64,000 nucleotides of DNA, from contig NZ_LYOY01000051.1 in NCBI RefSeq assembly GCF_001653515.1, positions 62,001 through 126,000 of the forward strand. Direction: 5' to 3'. Under the pieces are notes generated by a model. It made no database searches, was not told the DNA's origin, and saw nothing but the letters and a program-made list of their open reading frames with translations. Every line of letters starts with the position of its first letter. Position 1 is the stretch's first letter. The DNA is from Streptomyces sp. ERV7. Its GTDB lineage: Bacteria; Actinomycetota; Actinomycetes; Streptomycetales; Streptomycetaceae. The translations under genes were made by a program, and so were the position numbers. This document shows, in pieces, positions 57,128-64,000 of this stretch.

Positions 57128-57156
57128 AGACCCTTCGCACCCGCGAGGGGTCTTTT
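57128..57156 (+). terminator. Terminator between leader ORF and cimA (candidate attenuator)
   Basis: 11-bp stem (57128-57138 with 57143-57153, one G-T pair), loop accc, then four T residues and cgttt. It lies 102 nt before the cimA start and 51 nt after the leader stop. Because it precedes rather than follows a gene, transcription attenuation is likely. Confidence 0.75.
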
Positions 57157-57258
57157 CGTTTCCCGGCCCACCATGGCCGGACGCGAGCCGCACGCGATGA
57201 TGGGGGCAAGTGGAGCCAGAAAATCCGGAGCCACTCACCCGACAGGAGTCACACCAGC

Positions 57259-58899
57259 ATGACGGCCAACGAGGCACCTGAAGAGAGCCATCGCGTCGAT
57301 CGCGTCGATCGCGTCGACGATGGATTCCACGTCTTCGACACCACGCTGCGCGACGGCGCCCAGCGCGAGGGCATCAACCTCACCGTCGCGGACAAGCTGA
57401 CGATCGCCCGGCACCTGGACGACTTCGGGGTGGGCTTCATCGAGGGCGGCTGGCCCGGCGCCAACCCCCGCGACACGGAGTTCTTCGCCCGCGCCAAGCA
57501 GGAGATCACCTTCAGGAACGCCCAGCTGGTGGCGTTCGGGGCGACCCGCCGCCCGGGCGGCAGCGCGGCCACGGACCCGCAGGTCAAGGCACTGCTGGCG
57601 TCCGGCGCGCCGGTGATCACGCTGGTCGCCAAGTCCCACGACCGCCATGTCGAGCTCGCCCTGCGCACCACGCTGGACGAGAACCTGGAGATGGTCCGGG
57701 ACACGGTCTCCTATCTGCGGGAACAGGGCCGCCGCGTCTTCGTCGACTGCGAGCACTTCTTCGACGGGTACCGGGCCAACCCCGAGTACGCCAAGTCGGT
57801 GGTCCGGGCCGCGAGCGACTCCGGCGCCGACGTCGTCATCCTCTGCGACACCAACGGCGGCATGCTGCCCGCCCAGATCCAGGCCGTGGTGGCCACCGTA
57901 CTCGCCGACACCGGCGCCCGGCTCGGCATCCACGCCCAGGACGACACGGGCTGCGCGGTCGCCAACACCCTCGCGGCGGTCGACGCGGGCGCGACCCATG
58001 TGCAGTGCACGGCGAACGGCTACGGCGAGCGGGTCGGCAACGCCAACCTGTTCCCGGTGGTGGCGGCCCTGGAGCTGAAGTACGGCATGAAGGTGCTGCC
58101 CGAGGGCGCGCTGGCCGAGATGACCCGCATCTCGCACGCGATCGCCGAGGTGGTCAACCTGACCCCGTCGACGCACCAGCCGTACGTGGGTGTCTCCGCC
58201 TTCGCCCACAAGGCGGGACTGCACGCCTCGGCGATCAAGGTCGACCCGGACCTCTACCAGCACATCGACCCGGGCCTGGTCGGCAACCGCATCCGGATGC
58301 TGGTCTCGGACATGGCGGGCCGCGCCTCCATCGAGCTCAAGGGCAAGGAGCTCGGCGTCGAACTCGGCGACGACCGCGAGCTGGTCGGCCGTGTCGTCGC
58401 CCGGGTCAAGGAGCGGGAGCTCAAGGGCTACACGTACGAGGCGGCCGACGCGTCCTTCGAACTCCTCCTGCGCGCCGAGGCGGAGGGCCGGGCCCGCAAG
58501 TACTTCCGCATCGAGTCCTGGCGCGCCATCGTCGAGGACCGCCCCGACGGCACGCACGCCAACGAGGCGACGGTGAAGCTGTGGGCCAAGGGCGAGCGGA
58601 TCGTGGCGGTGGCGGAGGGCAACGGCCCGGTCAACGCGCTCGACCGCGCGCTGCGGGTCGGCCTGGAGCGCATCTACCCCCAGCTGGCCAAGCTGGAACT
58701 GGTCGACTACAAGGTCCGCATCCTGGAGGGCCGCCATGGCACGGACTCCACGACGCGGGTCCTGATCACGACGACGGACGGGTCGGGGGAGTGGGCGACG
58801 GTGGGGGTGGCGACGAACATCATCGGGGCGTCTTGGGGGGCGCTGGAGGATGCGTATACGTATGGGCTGCTGCGGGCTGGGGTGGAGCCGACGGAATAG
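57259..58899 (+). CDS. cimA: Citramalate synthase (2-isopropylmalate synthase-like)
   Basis: 546-residue enzyme of the LeuA-like family, TIGR00977 branch, predicted to condense pyruvate with acetyl-CoA to citramalate, an entry to isoleucine independent of threonine. The HMGL-like barrel carries FDTTLRDGAQREGINLTV (metal-binding Arg-Asp, about 28-45) and the metal His region SAFAHKAGLHASAIKV; the C-terminal LeuA dimer/regulatory domain (about 410-540) contains GRHGTDSTTRVLI. An N-terminal triple repeat (Arg-Val-Asp) comes from a 9-bp tandem repeat. ATG 57259 with acagga about 10 nt upstream. Preceded by a leader ORF and terminator. Confidence 0.9.
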   Translation: MTANEAPEESHRVDRVDRVDDGFHVFDTTLRDGAQREGINLTVADKLTIARHLDDFGVGFIEGGWPGANPRDTEFFARAKQEITFRNAQLVAFGATRRPGGSAATDPQVKALLASGAPVITLVAKSHDRHVELALRTTLDENLEMVRDTVSYLREQGRRVFVDCEHFFDGYRANPEYAKSVVRAASDSGADVVILCDTNGGMLPAQIQAVVATVLADTGARLGIHAQDDTGCAVANTLAAVDAGATHVQCTANGYGERVGNANLFPVVAALELKYGMKVLPEGALAEMTRISHAIAEVVNLTPSTHQPYVGVSAFAHKAGLHASAIKVDPDLYQHIDPGLVGNRIRMLVSDMAGRASIELKGKELGVELGDDRELVGRVVARVKERELKGYTYEAADASFELLLRAEAEGRARKYFRIESWRAIVEDRPDGTHANEATVKLWAKGERIVAVAEGNGPVNALDRALRVGLERIYPQLAKLELVDYKVRILEGRHGTDSTTRVLITTTDGSGEWATVGVATNIIGASWGALEDAYTYGLLRAGVEPTE

Positions 58900-58976
58900 C
58901 CCTTTCGCTCTCCCCCACCCCGCCCGTTCCCTCAAGCCCTGGGCGGGCGGCCGGGTGGCGGGCTCGGGTCGCGCTG

Positions 58977-58995
58977 CCGGGGGCTACGCCCCCGG
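58977..58995 (+). terminator. Hairpin after cimA
   Basis: 8-bp perfect stem ccgggggc/gcccccgg with loop tac, 78 nt after the cimA stop; no T-run. Confidence 0.5.
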
Positions 58996-59057
58996 ACCAC
59001 TGTTGCGGGGCCTGCGGCCCGCTTTCGTGTTGACCTGCGGCTCCGGTGGTGGGTTGC

Positions 59058-59235
59058 TCGCGCAGTTCCCCGCGCCCCTCAGACACCTCCGGGCCGAGGC
59101 ACCTTCAGCCCCTCGGGCGGCAGTGAGTCAGCCCCAGCGGCTGGGCATCCGGCGGGAAATGCAGCCTCTCCGGCGTTTGAGGAGCGGGGTCCGGGGCGGA
59201 GCCCCGTTCCTTTAGGGGCGCGGGGAACTGCGCGA
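59058..59235. repeat. Second copy of dispersed palindromic element
   Basis: The 22-base core at 59058-59079 is identical to 3854-3875 and its exact reverse complement is at 59214-59235. Here the arms are 134 bp apart rather than 39 bp. The intervening sequence includes gcctctccggcgtttgagga, which I know as widely repeated between genes in Streptomyces. Confidence 0.65.
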
Positions 59236-59282
59236 CCAGCCCCCACCGGGCCGCAGGTCACCACGAAAGCGGGGTGCGGAAC

Positions 59283-59361
59283 GTCCCACCGGCCCGCGGG
59301 CAAAGACCGGGCCCCGGAAGGGCGTCCCACCGGCCCGCGGGCAAAGGCCGGGCCCCCGGAT
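59283..59361 (+). repeat. 41-bp period tandem duplication before rplM promoter
   Basis: Two copies of a 37-38 bp sequence beginning cgtcccaccggcccgcgggc, at 59283-59319 and 59324-59361, differ at a few positions. They end 11 nt before the -35 box of the rplM promoter. Confidence 0.7.
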
Positions 59362-59372
59362 CGGGGTCGTTT

Positions 59373-59402
59373 TGACCCGCGCGGGGGAGCGCGGGTATTC
59401 TT
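59373..59402 (+). promoter_or_regulatory. Vegetative promoter of rplM-rpsI
   Basis: -35 ttgacc (59373-59378), 18-nt spacer, -10 tattct (59397-59402), the best vegetative-type promoter in the window. It would give a 5' leader of about 175 nt before rplM, long enough for autoregulatory structure, though none was identified. Confidence 0.6.
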
Positions 59403-59585
59403 CTGGTTCGTTATGCGTATTGGCTTGGTCGTTCTCACGCGAGGGGCCATTACGTAGTTCTCTGGAGCAGTTACCAGTGGCTCGCATACGGGCAGCGTCC
59501 CCGGCATTGTGAGTCCCAGCTGCATGATCGCTTCAGGGTGCAATGTGTCTGGACCCCATCCACTGAAGAAGCGAAGGCTACGACC

Positions 59586-60029
59586 GTGCGTACGTACAGC
59601 CCCAAGCCCGGCGACATCACTCGCCAGTGGCATGTCATTGACGCCCAGGACGTCGTCCTGGGCCGTCTGGCGACGACCGCTGCCAACCTCCTCCGGGGCA
59701 AGCACAAGCCTGTGTATGCGCCCCACATGGACATGGGTGACTTCGTCATCATCATCAACGCCGACAAGGTTCACCTGTCCGGCAACAAGCGCGAGCAGAA
59801 GCTGGCCTACCGCCACTCCGGCTACCCGGGCGGTCTCCGCTCGGTGCGCTACGACGACCTTCTGGCGAACAACCCGGAGAAGGCCGTCGAGAAGGCCATC
59901 CGCGGCATGATCCCCAAGAACTCCCTGGGCCGTCAGATGATCTCGAAGCTGAAGGTCTACTCGGGCGACCAGCACCCCCACGCTGCCCAGCAGCCGGTGC
60001 CGTTCGAGATCACCCAGGTCGCGCAGTAG
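59586..60029 (+). CDS. rplM: 50S ribosomal protein L13
   Basis: 147-residue L13, an early-assembly protein of the large subunit. GTG start 59586 gives [20 protein letters not shown], the normal actinobacterial N-terminus. Signature parts: [37 protein letters not shown] and [20 protein letters not shown]. First gene of the rplM-rpsI operon; rpsI starts 44 nt later. Confidence 0.98.
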   Translation: MRTYSPKPGDITRQWHVIDAQDVVLGRLATTAANLLRGKHKPVYAPHMDMGDFVIIINADKVHLSGNKREQKLAYRHSGYPGGLRSVRYDDLLANNPEKAVEKAIRGMIPKNSLGRQMISKLKVYSGDQHPHAAQQPVPFEITQVAQ

Positions 60030-60073
60030 TTCCGGCCACACCCCCAAAGACAGAAAAGAATCTGAGGAGCATC

Positions 60074-60592
60074 GTGGCCGAGACCACTGTCGAGACCCCC
60101 GTCGAGGGCGAAGAGACCTACGCGGAGGTCACCACCTTCGAGTCCGAGGTCCCCGTCGAGGGCGAGTACACCACCGAGTCGATGGCGTCCCGCTTCGGCG
60201 ACCCGCAGCCGGCCGCCGGCCTGGGCCGTCGCAAGAACGCCATCGCCCGCGTCCGGATCGTTCCGGGCACCGGCAAGTGGAAGATCAACGGGCGTACGCT
60301 CGAGGACTACTTCCCGAACAAGGTCCACCAGCAGGAAGTCAACGAGCCCTTCAAGGTGCTCGAGCTCGACAACCGCTACGACGTCATCGCCCGCATCTCG
60401 GGTGGCGGCGTGTCCGGCCAGGCCGGCGCCCTGCGCCTCGGCGTGGCCCGCGCGCTGAACGAGGCGGACGTCGAGAACAACCGCCCGGCGCTGAAGAAGG
60501 CCGGCTTCCTCTCCCGCGACGACCGTGCGGTCGAGCGCAAGAAGGCCGGTCTCAAGAAGGCCCGCAAGGCCCCGCAGTACAGCAAGCGCTAA
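60074..60592 (+). CDS. rpsI: 30S ribosomal protein S9
   Basis: 172-residue S9 with the acidic N-terminal extension (about residues 1-45, Glu/Thr/Val-rich) usual in actinobacteria. The core starts [19 protein letters not shown] and contains [16 protein letters not shown]; the C-terminal tail ends QYSKR, whose Arg contacts the tRNA anticodon loop in the P site. GTG start with aggag 7-8 nt upstream. A strong terminator follows. Confidence 0.98.
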   Translation: MAETTVETPVEGEETYAEVTTFESEVPVEGEYTTESMASRFGDPQPAAGLGRRKNAIARVRIVPGTGKWKINGRTLEDYFPNKVHQQEVNEPFKVLELDNRYDVIARISGGGVSGQAGALRLGVARALNEADVENNRPALKKAGFLSRDDRAVERKKAGLKKARKAPQYSKR

Positions 60593-60621
60593 ATCGCGCC
60601 TGCCGCCTGTACGGCTCTCGT

Positions 60622-60670
60622 CCGCCCCGGCAGCACTCTTCGTGCTGCCGGGGCGGCGTTGTTTTTGGCA
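60622..60670 (+). terminator. Terminator after rpsI
   Basis: 15-bp perfect stem (60622-60636 with 60642-60656), 5-nt loop, followed by cgttgttttt. One of the few T-rich terminators in the window. Confidence 0.9.
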
Positions 60671-60723
60671 CCAGTGGTGGGCGCCCGGGTGCGGCGCCTG
60701 GCGGATCTCAATGGAGGACAGCA

Positions 60724-62082
60724 GTGGGACGACTCTTCGGTACGGACGGTGTACGCGGCGTGGCCAACGCCGATCTGACGGCTGAGCTCGCGCTCGGCCT
60801 CTCGGTCGCGGCGGCGCACGTACTGGCCGAGGCGGGTACCTTCGCGGGCCATCGGCCCACCGCGGTGGTCGGGCGCGACCCCCGCGCGTCCGGGGAGTTC
60901 CTGGAGGCCGCGGTCGTCGCGGGCCTCGCCAGCGCGGGCGTCGACGTGCTGCGCGTCGGTGTGCTGCCGACCCCGGCCGTGGCGTACCTCACGGGCGTGC
61001 TCGGCGCGGACCTCGGCGTGATGCTCTCCGCCAGCCACAACGCCATGCCCGACAACGGCATCAAGTTCTTCGCGCGCGGTGGCCACAAGCTCGCCGACGA
61101 GCTGGAGGACCGTATCGAGCGCGTCTACGAGCAGCACCGCACGGGCGAGCCGTGGGAGCGGCCGACCGGCGCCGGTGTGGGCCGCGTCCGCGCGTACGAG
61201 GAGGGCTTCGACAAGTACGTCGCCCACCTCATCGGCGTGCTGCCGAACCGCCTCGACGGTCTGAAGGTCGTCCTCGACGAGGCGCACGGCGCGGCCGCCC
61301 GGGTCTCGCCGGAGGCGTTCACGCGGGCCGGGGCCGAGATCGTCACGATCGGCGCCGAGCCGGACGGCCTCAACATCAACGACGGCTGCGGCTCGACCCA
61401 CCTCGACCTGCTGAAGGCCGCCGTCGTCGAGCACGGTGCCGACCTCGGCATCGCGCACGACGGCGACGCGGACCGCTGCCTGGCCGTCGACGCCGAGGGC
61501 AACGAGGTCGACGGCGACCAGATCCTCGCCGTGCTCGCGCTGGCCATGCGCGAGGCGGGCACCCTGCGCGGCGACGCGGTCGTCGGCACGGTCATGTCCA
61601 ACCTCGGCTTCAAGCTCGCCATGGAGCGCGAGGGCCTCCAGCTGGTCCAGACGGGCGTCGGCGACCGCTATGTGCTGGAGTCGATGAAGGAGCACGGCTA
61701 CGCGCTGGGCGGCGAGCAGTCCGGCCACGTGATCATCCTCGACCACGCCACCACCGGCGACGGCACGCTCACCGGTCTGATGCTGGCCGCCCGCCTCGCC
61801 GCGACCGGCCGCACCCTGGCCGACCTCGCGGGCGTCATGGAGCGCCTGCCGCAGGTCCTGGTCAACGTGCCGGACGTCGACAAGTCCCGGGTGGCCACCT
61901 CGGCCGAGCTGACCACCGCGGTCACCGAGGCCGAGCGCGAGCTGGGCGCCACCGGCCGGGTGCTGCTGCGCCCCTCGGGCACCGAGCCGCTGGTGCGCGT
62001 GATGGTCGAGGCCGCCGACATCGACCAGGCGCGGTCGGTGGCGGGCCGCCTGGCGGACGTCGTGAAGTCCGCGCTGGGCTAG
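60724..62082 (+). CDS. glmM: Phosphoglucosamine mutase
   Basis: 452-residue enzyme converting glucosamine 6-phosphate to glucosamine 1-phosphate for UDP-GlcNAc and peptidoglycan synthesis. GTG 60724 with ggagga 4 nt upstream gives [15 protein letters not shown]. Active-site serine in MLSASHNAM (about Ser104, phosphorylated), metal-binding DGDADRCL (about 245-252), sugar-binding GGEQSGHVI and phosphate-binding [12 protein letters not shown]. It lies 131 nt after rpsI with a terminator between, so it probably has its own promoter. Confidence 0.97.
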   Translation: MGRLFGTDGVRGVANADLTAELALGLSVAAAHVLAEAGTFAGHRPTAVVGRDPRASGEFLEAAVVAGLASAGVDVLRVGVLPTPAVAYLTGVLGADLGVMLSASHNAMPDNGIKFFARGGHKLADELEDRIERVYEQHRTGEPWERPTGAGVGRVRAYEEGFDKYVAHLIGVLPNRLDGLKVVLDEAHGAAARVSPEAFTRAGAEIVTIGAEPDGLNINDGCGSTHLDLLKAAVVEHGADLGIAHDGDADRCLAVDAEGNEVDGDQILAVLALAMREAGTLRGDAVVGTVMSNLGFKLAMEREGLQLVQTGVGDRYVLESMKEHGYALGGEQSGHVIILDHATTGDGTLTGLMLAARLAATGRTLADLAGVMERLPQVLVNVPDVDKSRVATSAELTTAVTEAERELGATGRVLLRPSGTEPLVRVMVEAADIDQARSVAGRLADVVKSALG

Positions 62083-62117
62083 GACCAGCTGCGTACTTCG
62101 TACGCTTCGTAAGCTCA

Positions 62118-62160
62118 ACGAGTGGGCCCGCCGGGGGAGTTCCCCGGCGGGCCCACTCGT
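62118..62160. terminator. 19-bp hairpin between glmM and coaA
   Basis: Perfect 19-bp stem (62118-62136 with 62142-62160) and a 5-nt loop, midway between the convergent stops of glmM and coaA; bidirectional terminator. Confidence 0.9.
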
Positions 62161-62174
62161 GTTGAGGCGCTCGG

Positions 62175-63161
62175 TCAGAGCTTGCGCAGGGACAGCTTCT
62201 GGACCTTGTGGTCGGGGCCCTTGCGCACGACCAGGGTGGCGCGGCCGCGGGTCGGCGCCACGTTCTCCACCAGGTTGGGCCGGTTGATGGTCCGCCAGGC
62301 GGTGCGCGCGTAGTCCAGCGCCTCCTCCTCCGAGACCTGGGTGTACTTGCGGAAGTACGAGGACGGGTCCTGGAACGCCGTCTCGCGCAGCTTGCGGAAA
62401 CGATTCAGGTACCAGGTCTCGATGTCCTCGGCCCGGGCATCCACGTACACGCTGAAGTCGAAGTAGTCGGCGAGACCGACCCGGGTGCGGCCGTCCTGGC
62501 CCGGCAGGGCGGGCTGGAGGACGTTCAGGCCCTCCACGATGAGGATGTCCGGGCGGCGCACGGTCAGCAGCTCGCCGGGCACCCGGTCGTAGATCAGATG
62601 GGAGTAGACGGGCGCGGTGACCTCGTTCTTGCCCGCCTTGATGTCGGCGACGAACCGGGTCAGCGCGCGCCGGTCGTACGACTCGGGGAAGCCCTTGCGC
62701 GACATCAGGCCGCGCCGCTGGAGCTCGGCCATCGGATAGAGGAAGCCGTCGGTGGTGACGCGCTCCACGCGCGGGTGCTCGGGCCAGCGGGCGAGCATCG
62801 CCTGGAGGAGGCGGGCCACCGTGGACTTGCCGACGGCGACGGATCCGGCGACGCCTATGACGAACGGGGTGCCGCGCTGGGCGCCGTGCCCGTTGCCCGC
62901 GTCGCCGAGGAACCGGTTGAGGGAGCCGCGCAGCTCGGCGGTGGCCTGGACGTACAGGTTGAGCAGCTGGGACAGCGGCAGATAGATGTCCCGTACCTCG
63001 TCGAGGTCGATGACGTCGCCGAGTCCGCGCAGCCGCTCCAGCTCCTCGGCGGTCAGTGGCAGCGGCGACTTGTCCCGCAGCGCGCTCCACTCCTTGCGGG
63101 TCAGGTCGACGTACGGGGTGGAGTCCGCCCGATGGGCGCTTCGTGGCGGCGAAGTGATCAC
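62175..63161 (-). CDS. coaA: Pantothenate kinase (type I)
   Basis: 328-residue kinase that phosphorylates pantothenate, the first and controlling step of coenzyme A synthesis. P-loop [18 protein letters not shown] (about 103-120), [19 protein letters not shown], the substrate-binding [30 protein letters not shown] and the C-terminal [20 protein letters not shown]-like tail. GTG start at 63161. Feedback by CoA is known for the type I family. Immediately upstream on the opposite strand lies the truncated alpha-mannosidase gene, about 30 nt from this start codon. Confidence 0.96.
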   Translation of the reverse strand: MITSPPRSAHRADSTPYVDLTRKEWSALRDKSPLPLTAEELERLRGLGDVIDLDEVRDIYLPLSQLLNLYVQATAELRGSLNRFLGDAGNGHGAQRGTPFVIGVAGSVAVGKSTVARLLQAMLARWPEHPRVERVTTDGFLYPMAELQRRGLMSRKGFPESYDRRALTRFVADIKAGKNEVTAPVYSHLIYDRVPGELLTVRRPDILIVEGLNVLQPALPGQDGRTRVGLADYFDFSVYVDARAEDIETWYLNRFRKLRETAFQDPSSYFRKYTQVSEEEALDYARTAWRTINRPNLVENVAPTRGRATLVVRKGPDHKVQKLSLRKL

Positions 63162-63190
63162 AGGCCCATTGTCGGGGCTGGCGGCCGGAT

Positions 63191-64000
63191 GTGGGGGGTG
63201 GGGCGCTGGACGCGGTGGACCTCCAGGACGTGGGCGGCAGCGCCGCCGCGGCCCGCGCCGAGCTCGCCGACGTCCTCGCCGTGCCCGCCGGACCGACCGC
63301 CCACCGCATCAGCGCGGTGGGGCACGCGCACATCGACTCGGCGTGGCTGTGGCCGCTGCGCGAGACCGTGCGCAAGGTGGCCCGTACGACGTCGAACATG
63401 ACGGCGCTCCTGGAGGACGAGCCGGACTTCGTCTTCACCATGTCGCAGGCGCAGCAGTTCGCCTGGATCAAGGAGCACCGGCCCGAGGTCTACGCGCGCG
63501 TGAAGAAGGCCGTCACCGACGGGCGGTTCGTTCCCGCGGGCGGCATGTGGGTGGAGTCGGACACCAACATGCCGGGCTCGGAGGCGATGGCCCGTCAGTT
63601 CGTGCACGGCAAGCGGTTCTTCCTCGACGAGTTCGGCGTCGAGAACGACGAGGCCTGGATGCCGGACACCTTCGGCTTCGCCGCCGGACTGCCGCAGATC
63701 ATCAAGGCGGCGGGCGCCAAGTGGCTGCTCACCCAGAAGATCTCCTGGAGCCAGACCAACAAGTTCCCGCACCACACCTTCCAGTGGGAGGGCATCGACG
63801 GCACCCGGATCTTCACCCACTTCCCGCCCGTCGACACCTACAACTGCTCGATGAAGGGCAGCGAGATCGCCCACGCCGCCCGCAACTTCAAGGACAAGGG
63901 CGCCGCCCGGCACTCGCTGGCCCCGACCGGCTGGGGGGACGGCGGCGGCGGTACCACCCGCGAGATGATCGCCAAGGCGGCCCGGCTGCGCAGCCTGGAG
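63191..64000 (+). CDS. 5'-truncated GH38 alpha-mannosidase (runs off window)
   Basis: Open frame from after the stop codon at 63155-63157 to the window end. It carries the GH38 catalytic core of the Ams1-type branch: zinc ligands in [15 protein letters not shown], the nucleophile region [11 protein letters not shown], and [15 protein letters not shown]. In this branch about 200-250 residues of N-terminal domain normally precede the HxD motif; here at most about 55 residues are available and coaA occupies the opposite strand upstream. Homology begins abruptly around 63200 ([10 protein letters not shown]). Only GTG 63191 or 63215 could start translation. Either the gene is a decayed remnant fused next to coaA or the locus is misassembled. 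Type kept as CDS since no internal stop is visible. Confidence 0.7.
   Translation, partial: MGGGALDAVDLQDVGGSAAAARAELADVLAVPAGPTAHRISAVGHAHIDSAWLWPLRETVRKVARTTSNMTALLEDEPDFVFTMSQAQQFAWIKEHRPEVYARVKKAVTDGRFVPAGGMWVESDTNMPGSEAMARQFVHGKRFFLDEFGVENDEAWMPDTFGFAAGLPQIIKAAGAKWLLTQKISWSQTNKFPHHTFQWEGIDGTRIFTHFPPVDTYNCSMKGSEIAHAARNFKDKGAARHSLAPTGWGDGGGGTTREMIAKAARLRSLE

Larger units (their letters stand above)
58900..59372. other. Gene-free intergenic stretch with dispersed repeats
   Basis: No believable coding sequence between cimA and the rplM promoter. It holds an 8-bp hairpin (ccgggggc/gcccccgg, 58977-58995) that may terminate cimA, a second copy of the dispersed palindrome found at 3846-3944, GC-rich sequence like that common between Streptomyces genes, and a 41-bp tandem duplication. 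From recollection of gene order in S. coelicolor, this is also where two separate regions meet. Confidence 0.7.

Noticed and set aside
59283-59361. Short repeats considered as a CRISPR array
   Set aside because: Only two copies, no regular spacers and no cas genes in the window.
58900-59372. Possible insertion sequence or tRNA gene in the large gap
   Set aside because: No transposase frame, terminal repeats with target duplication, or cloverleaf pattern was seen; only GC-rich dispersed repeats.
60589-63471. 960-codon minus-strand frame over glmM and coaA
   Set aside because: Merges antisense of glmM with another frame of coaA; both real genes are unambiguous.

Overview
This is a chromosomal window from a high-GC actinomycete, almost certainly a Streptomyces. 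Coding regions have strong third-position G/C bias, GTG and TTG starts are common, and the genes include actinobacterial hallmarks: a gatC-gatA-small gene-gatB operon, PucR- and MmyB-type regulators, GGDEF-EAL proteins of the RmdB and CdgE type, and a large ATPase-LuxR regulator. From memory, the order from the cysteine desulfurase to the citramalate synthase follows the S. coelicolor SCO548x-SCO552x region. The rplM-rpsI-glmM-coaA block sits elsewhere in that genome (about SCO473x), so the intergenic stretch near 58900-59372 may be a rearrangement junction. I could not run a comparison to confirm this.

Layout. 1-2857: end of a peptide-type ABC ATPase, a secreted M1 peptidase and a TRIC-type channel. 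2929-5141: thioesterase, a TetR regulator with candidate operators, and two small membrane proteins. 5177-12607: cysteine desulfurase and MnmA (tRNA thiolation), DUF427, a LOG-like protein, an SDR, a MetE-like protein and LigA. 12861-18890: the GGDEF-EAL protein RmdB and the GatCAB amidotransferase genes. 19051-30908: exported and transport proteins, an acetyltransferase, a SIMPL protein, the LuxR-type regulator, a sugar-dehydrogenase-like lipoprotein, an aldo/keto reductase and a 2-hydroxyacid dehydrogenase. 31105-39739: a CdgE-like GGDEF-EAL protein, then leader peptide/attenuator-ilvB-ilvN-ilvC and serA. 39864-44410: a TetR regulator and the proline catabolism unit (PucR regulator divergent from proline dehydrogenase and pruA).

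44490-56975 looks like an accessory stretch. It holds an alpha/beta hydrolase, a nitroreductase, an AAC(2')-type acetyltransferase, an NmrA-like oxidoreductase divergent from an MmyB regulator, and a PadR pair. It also holds a nitrogen-related cluster: NCS1 permease, divergent ureAB-ureC, agmatine deiminase, TetR and an MFS symporter. No urease accessory genes (ureD/E/F/G) are present. 57020-58899 is a second leader ORF plus terminator in front of citramalate synthase. leuB and ilvE, which I would expect between serA and cimA, are not in this window. 59586-63161: rplM, rpsI, glmM and coaA. From 63191 to the window end runs a GH38 alpha-mannosidase that appears to lack its normal N-terminal domain.

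The most interesting observations are the accessory-less, flap-cysteine-less urease cluster, the two branched-chain amino acid attenuators (one with a Met-Met-Ile-Met leader), a probable one-base frameshift at the end of rmdB, the 5'-truncated GH38 gene, long-range inverted repeats covering the start sites of two neighbouring genes, and several perfect palindromes next to regulators.
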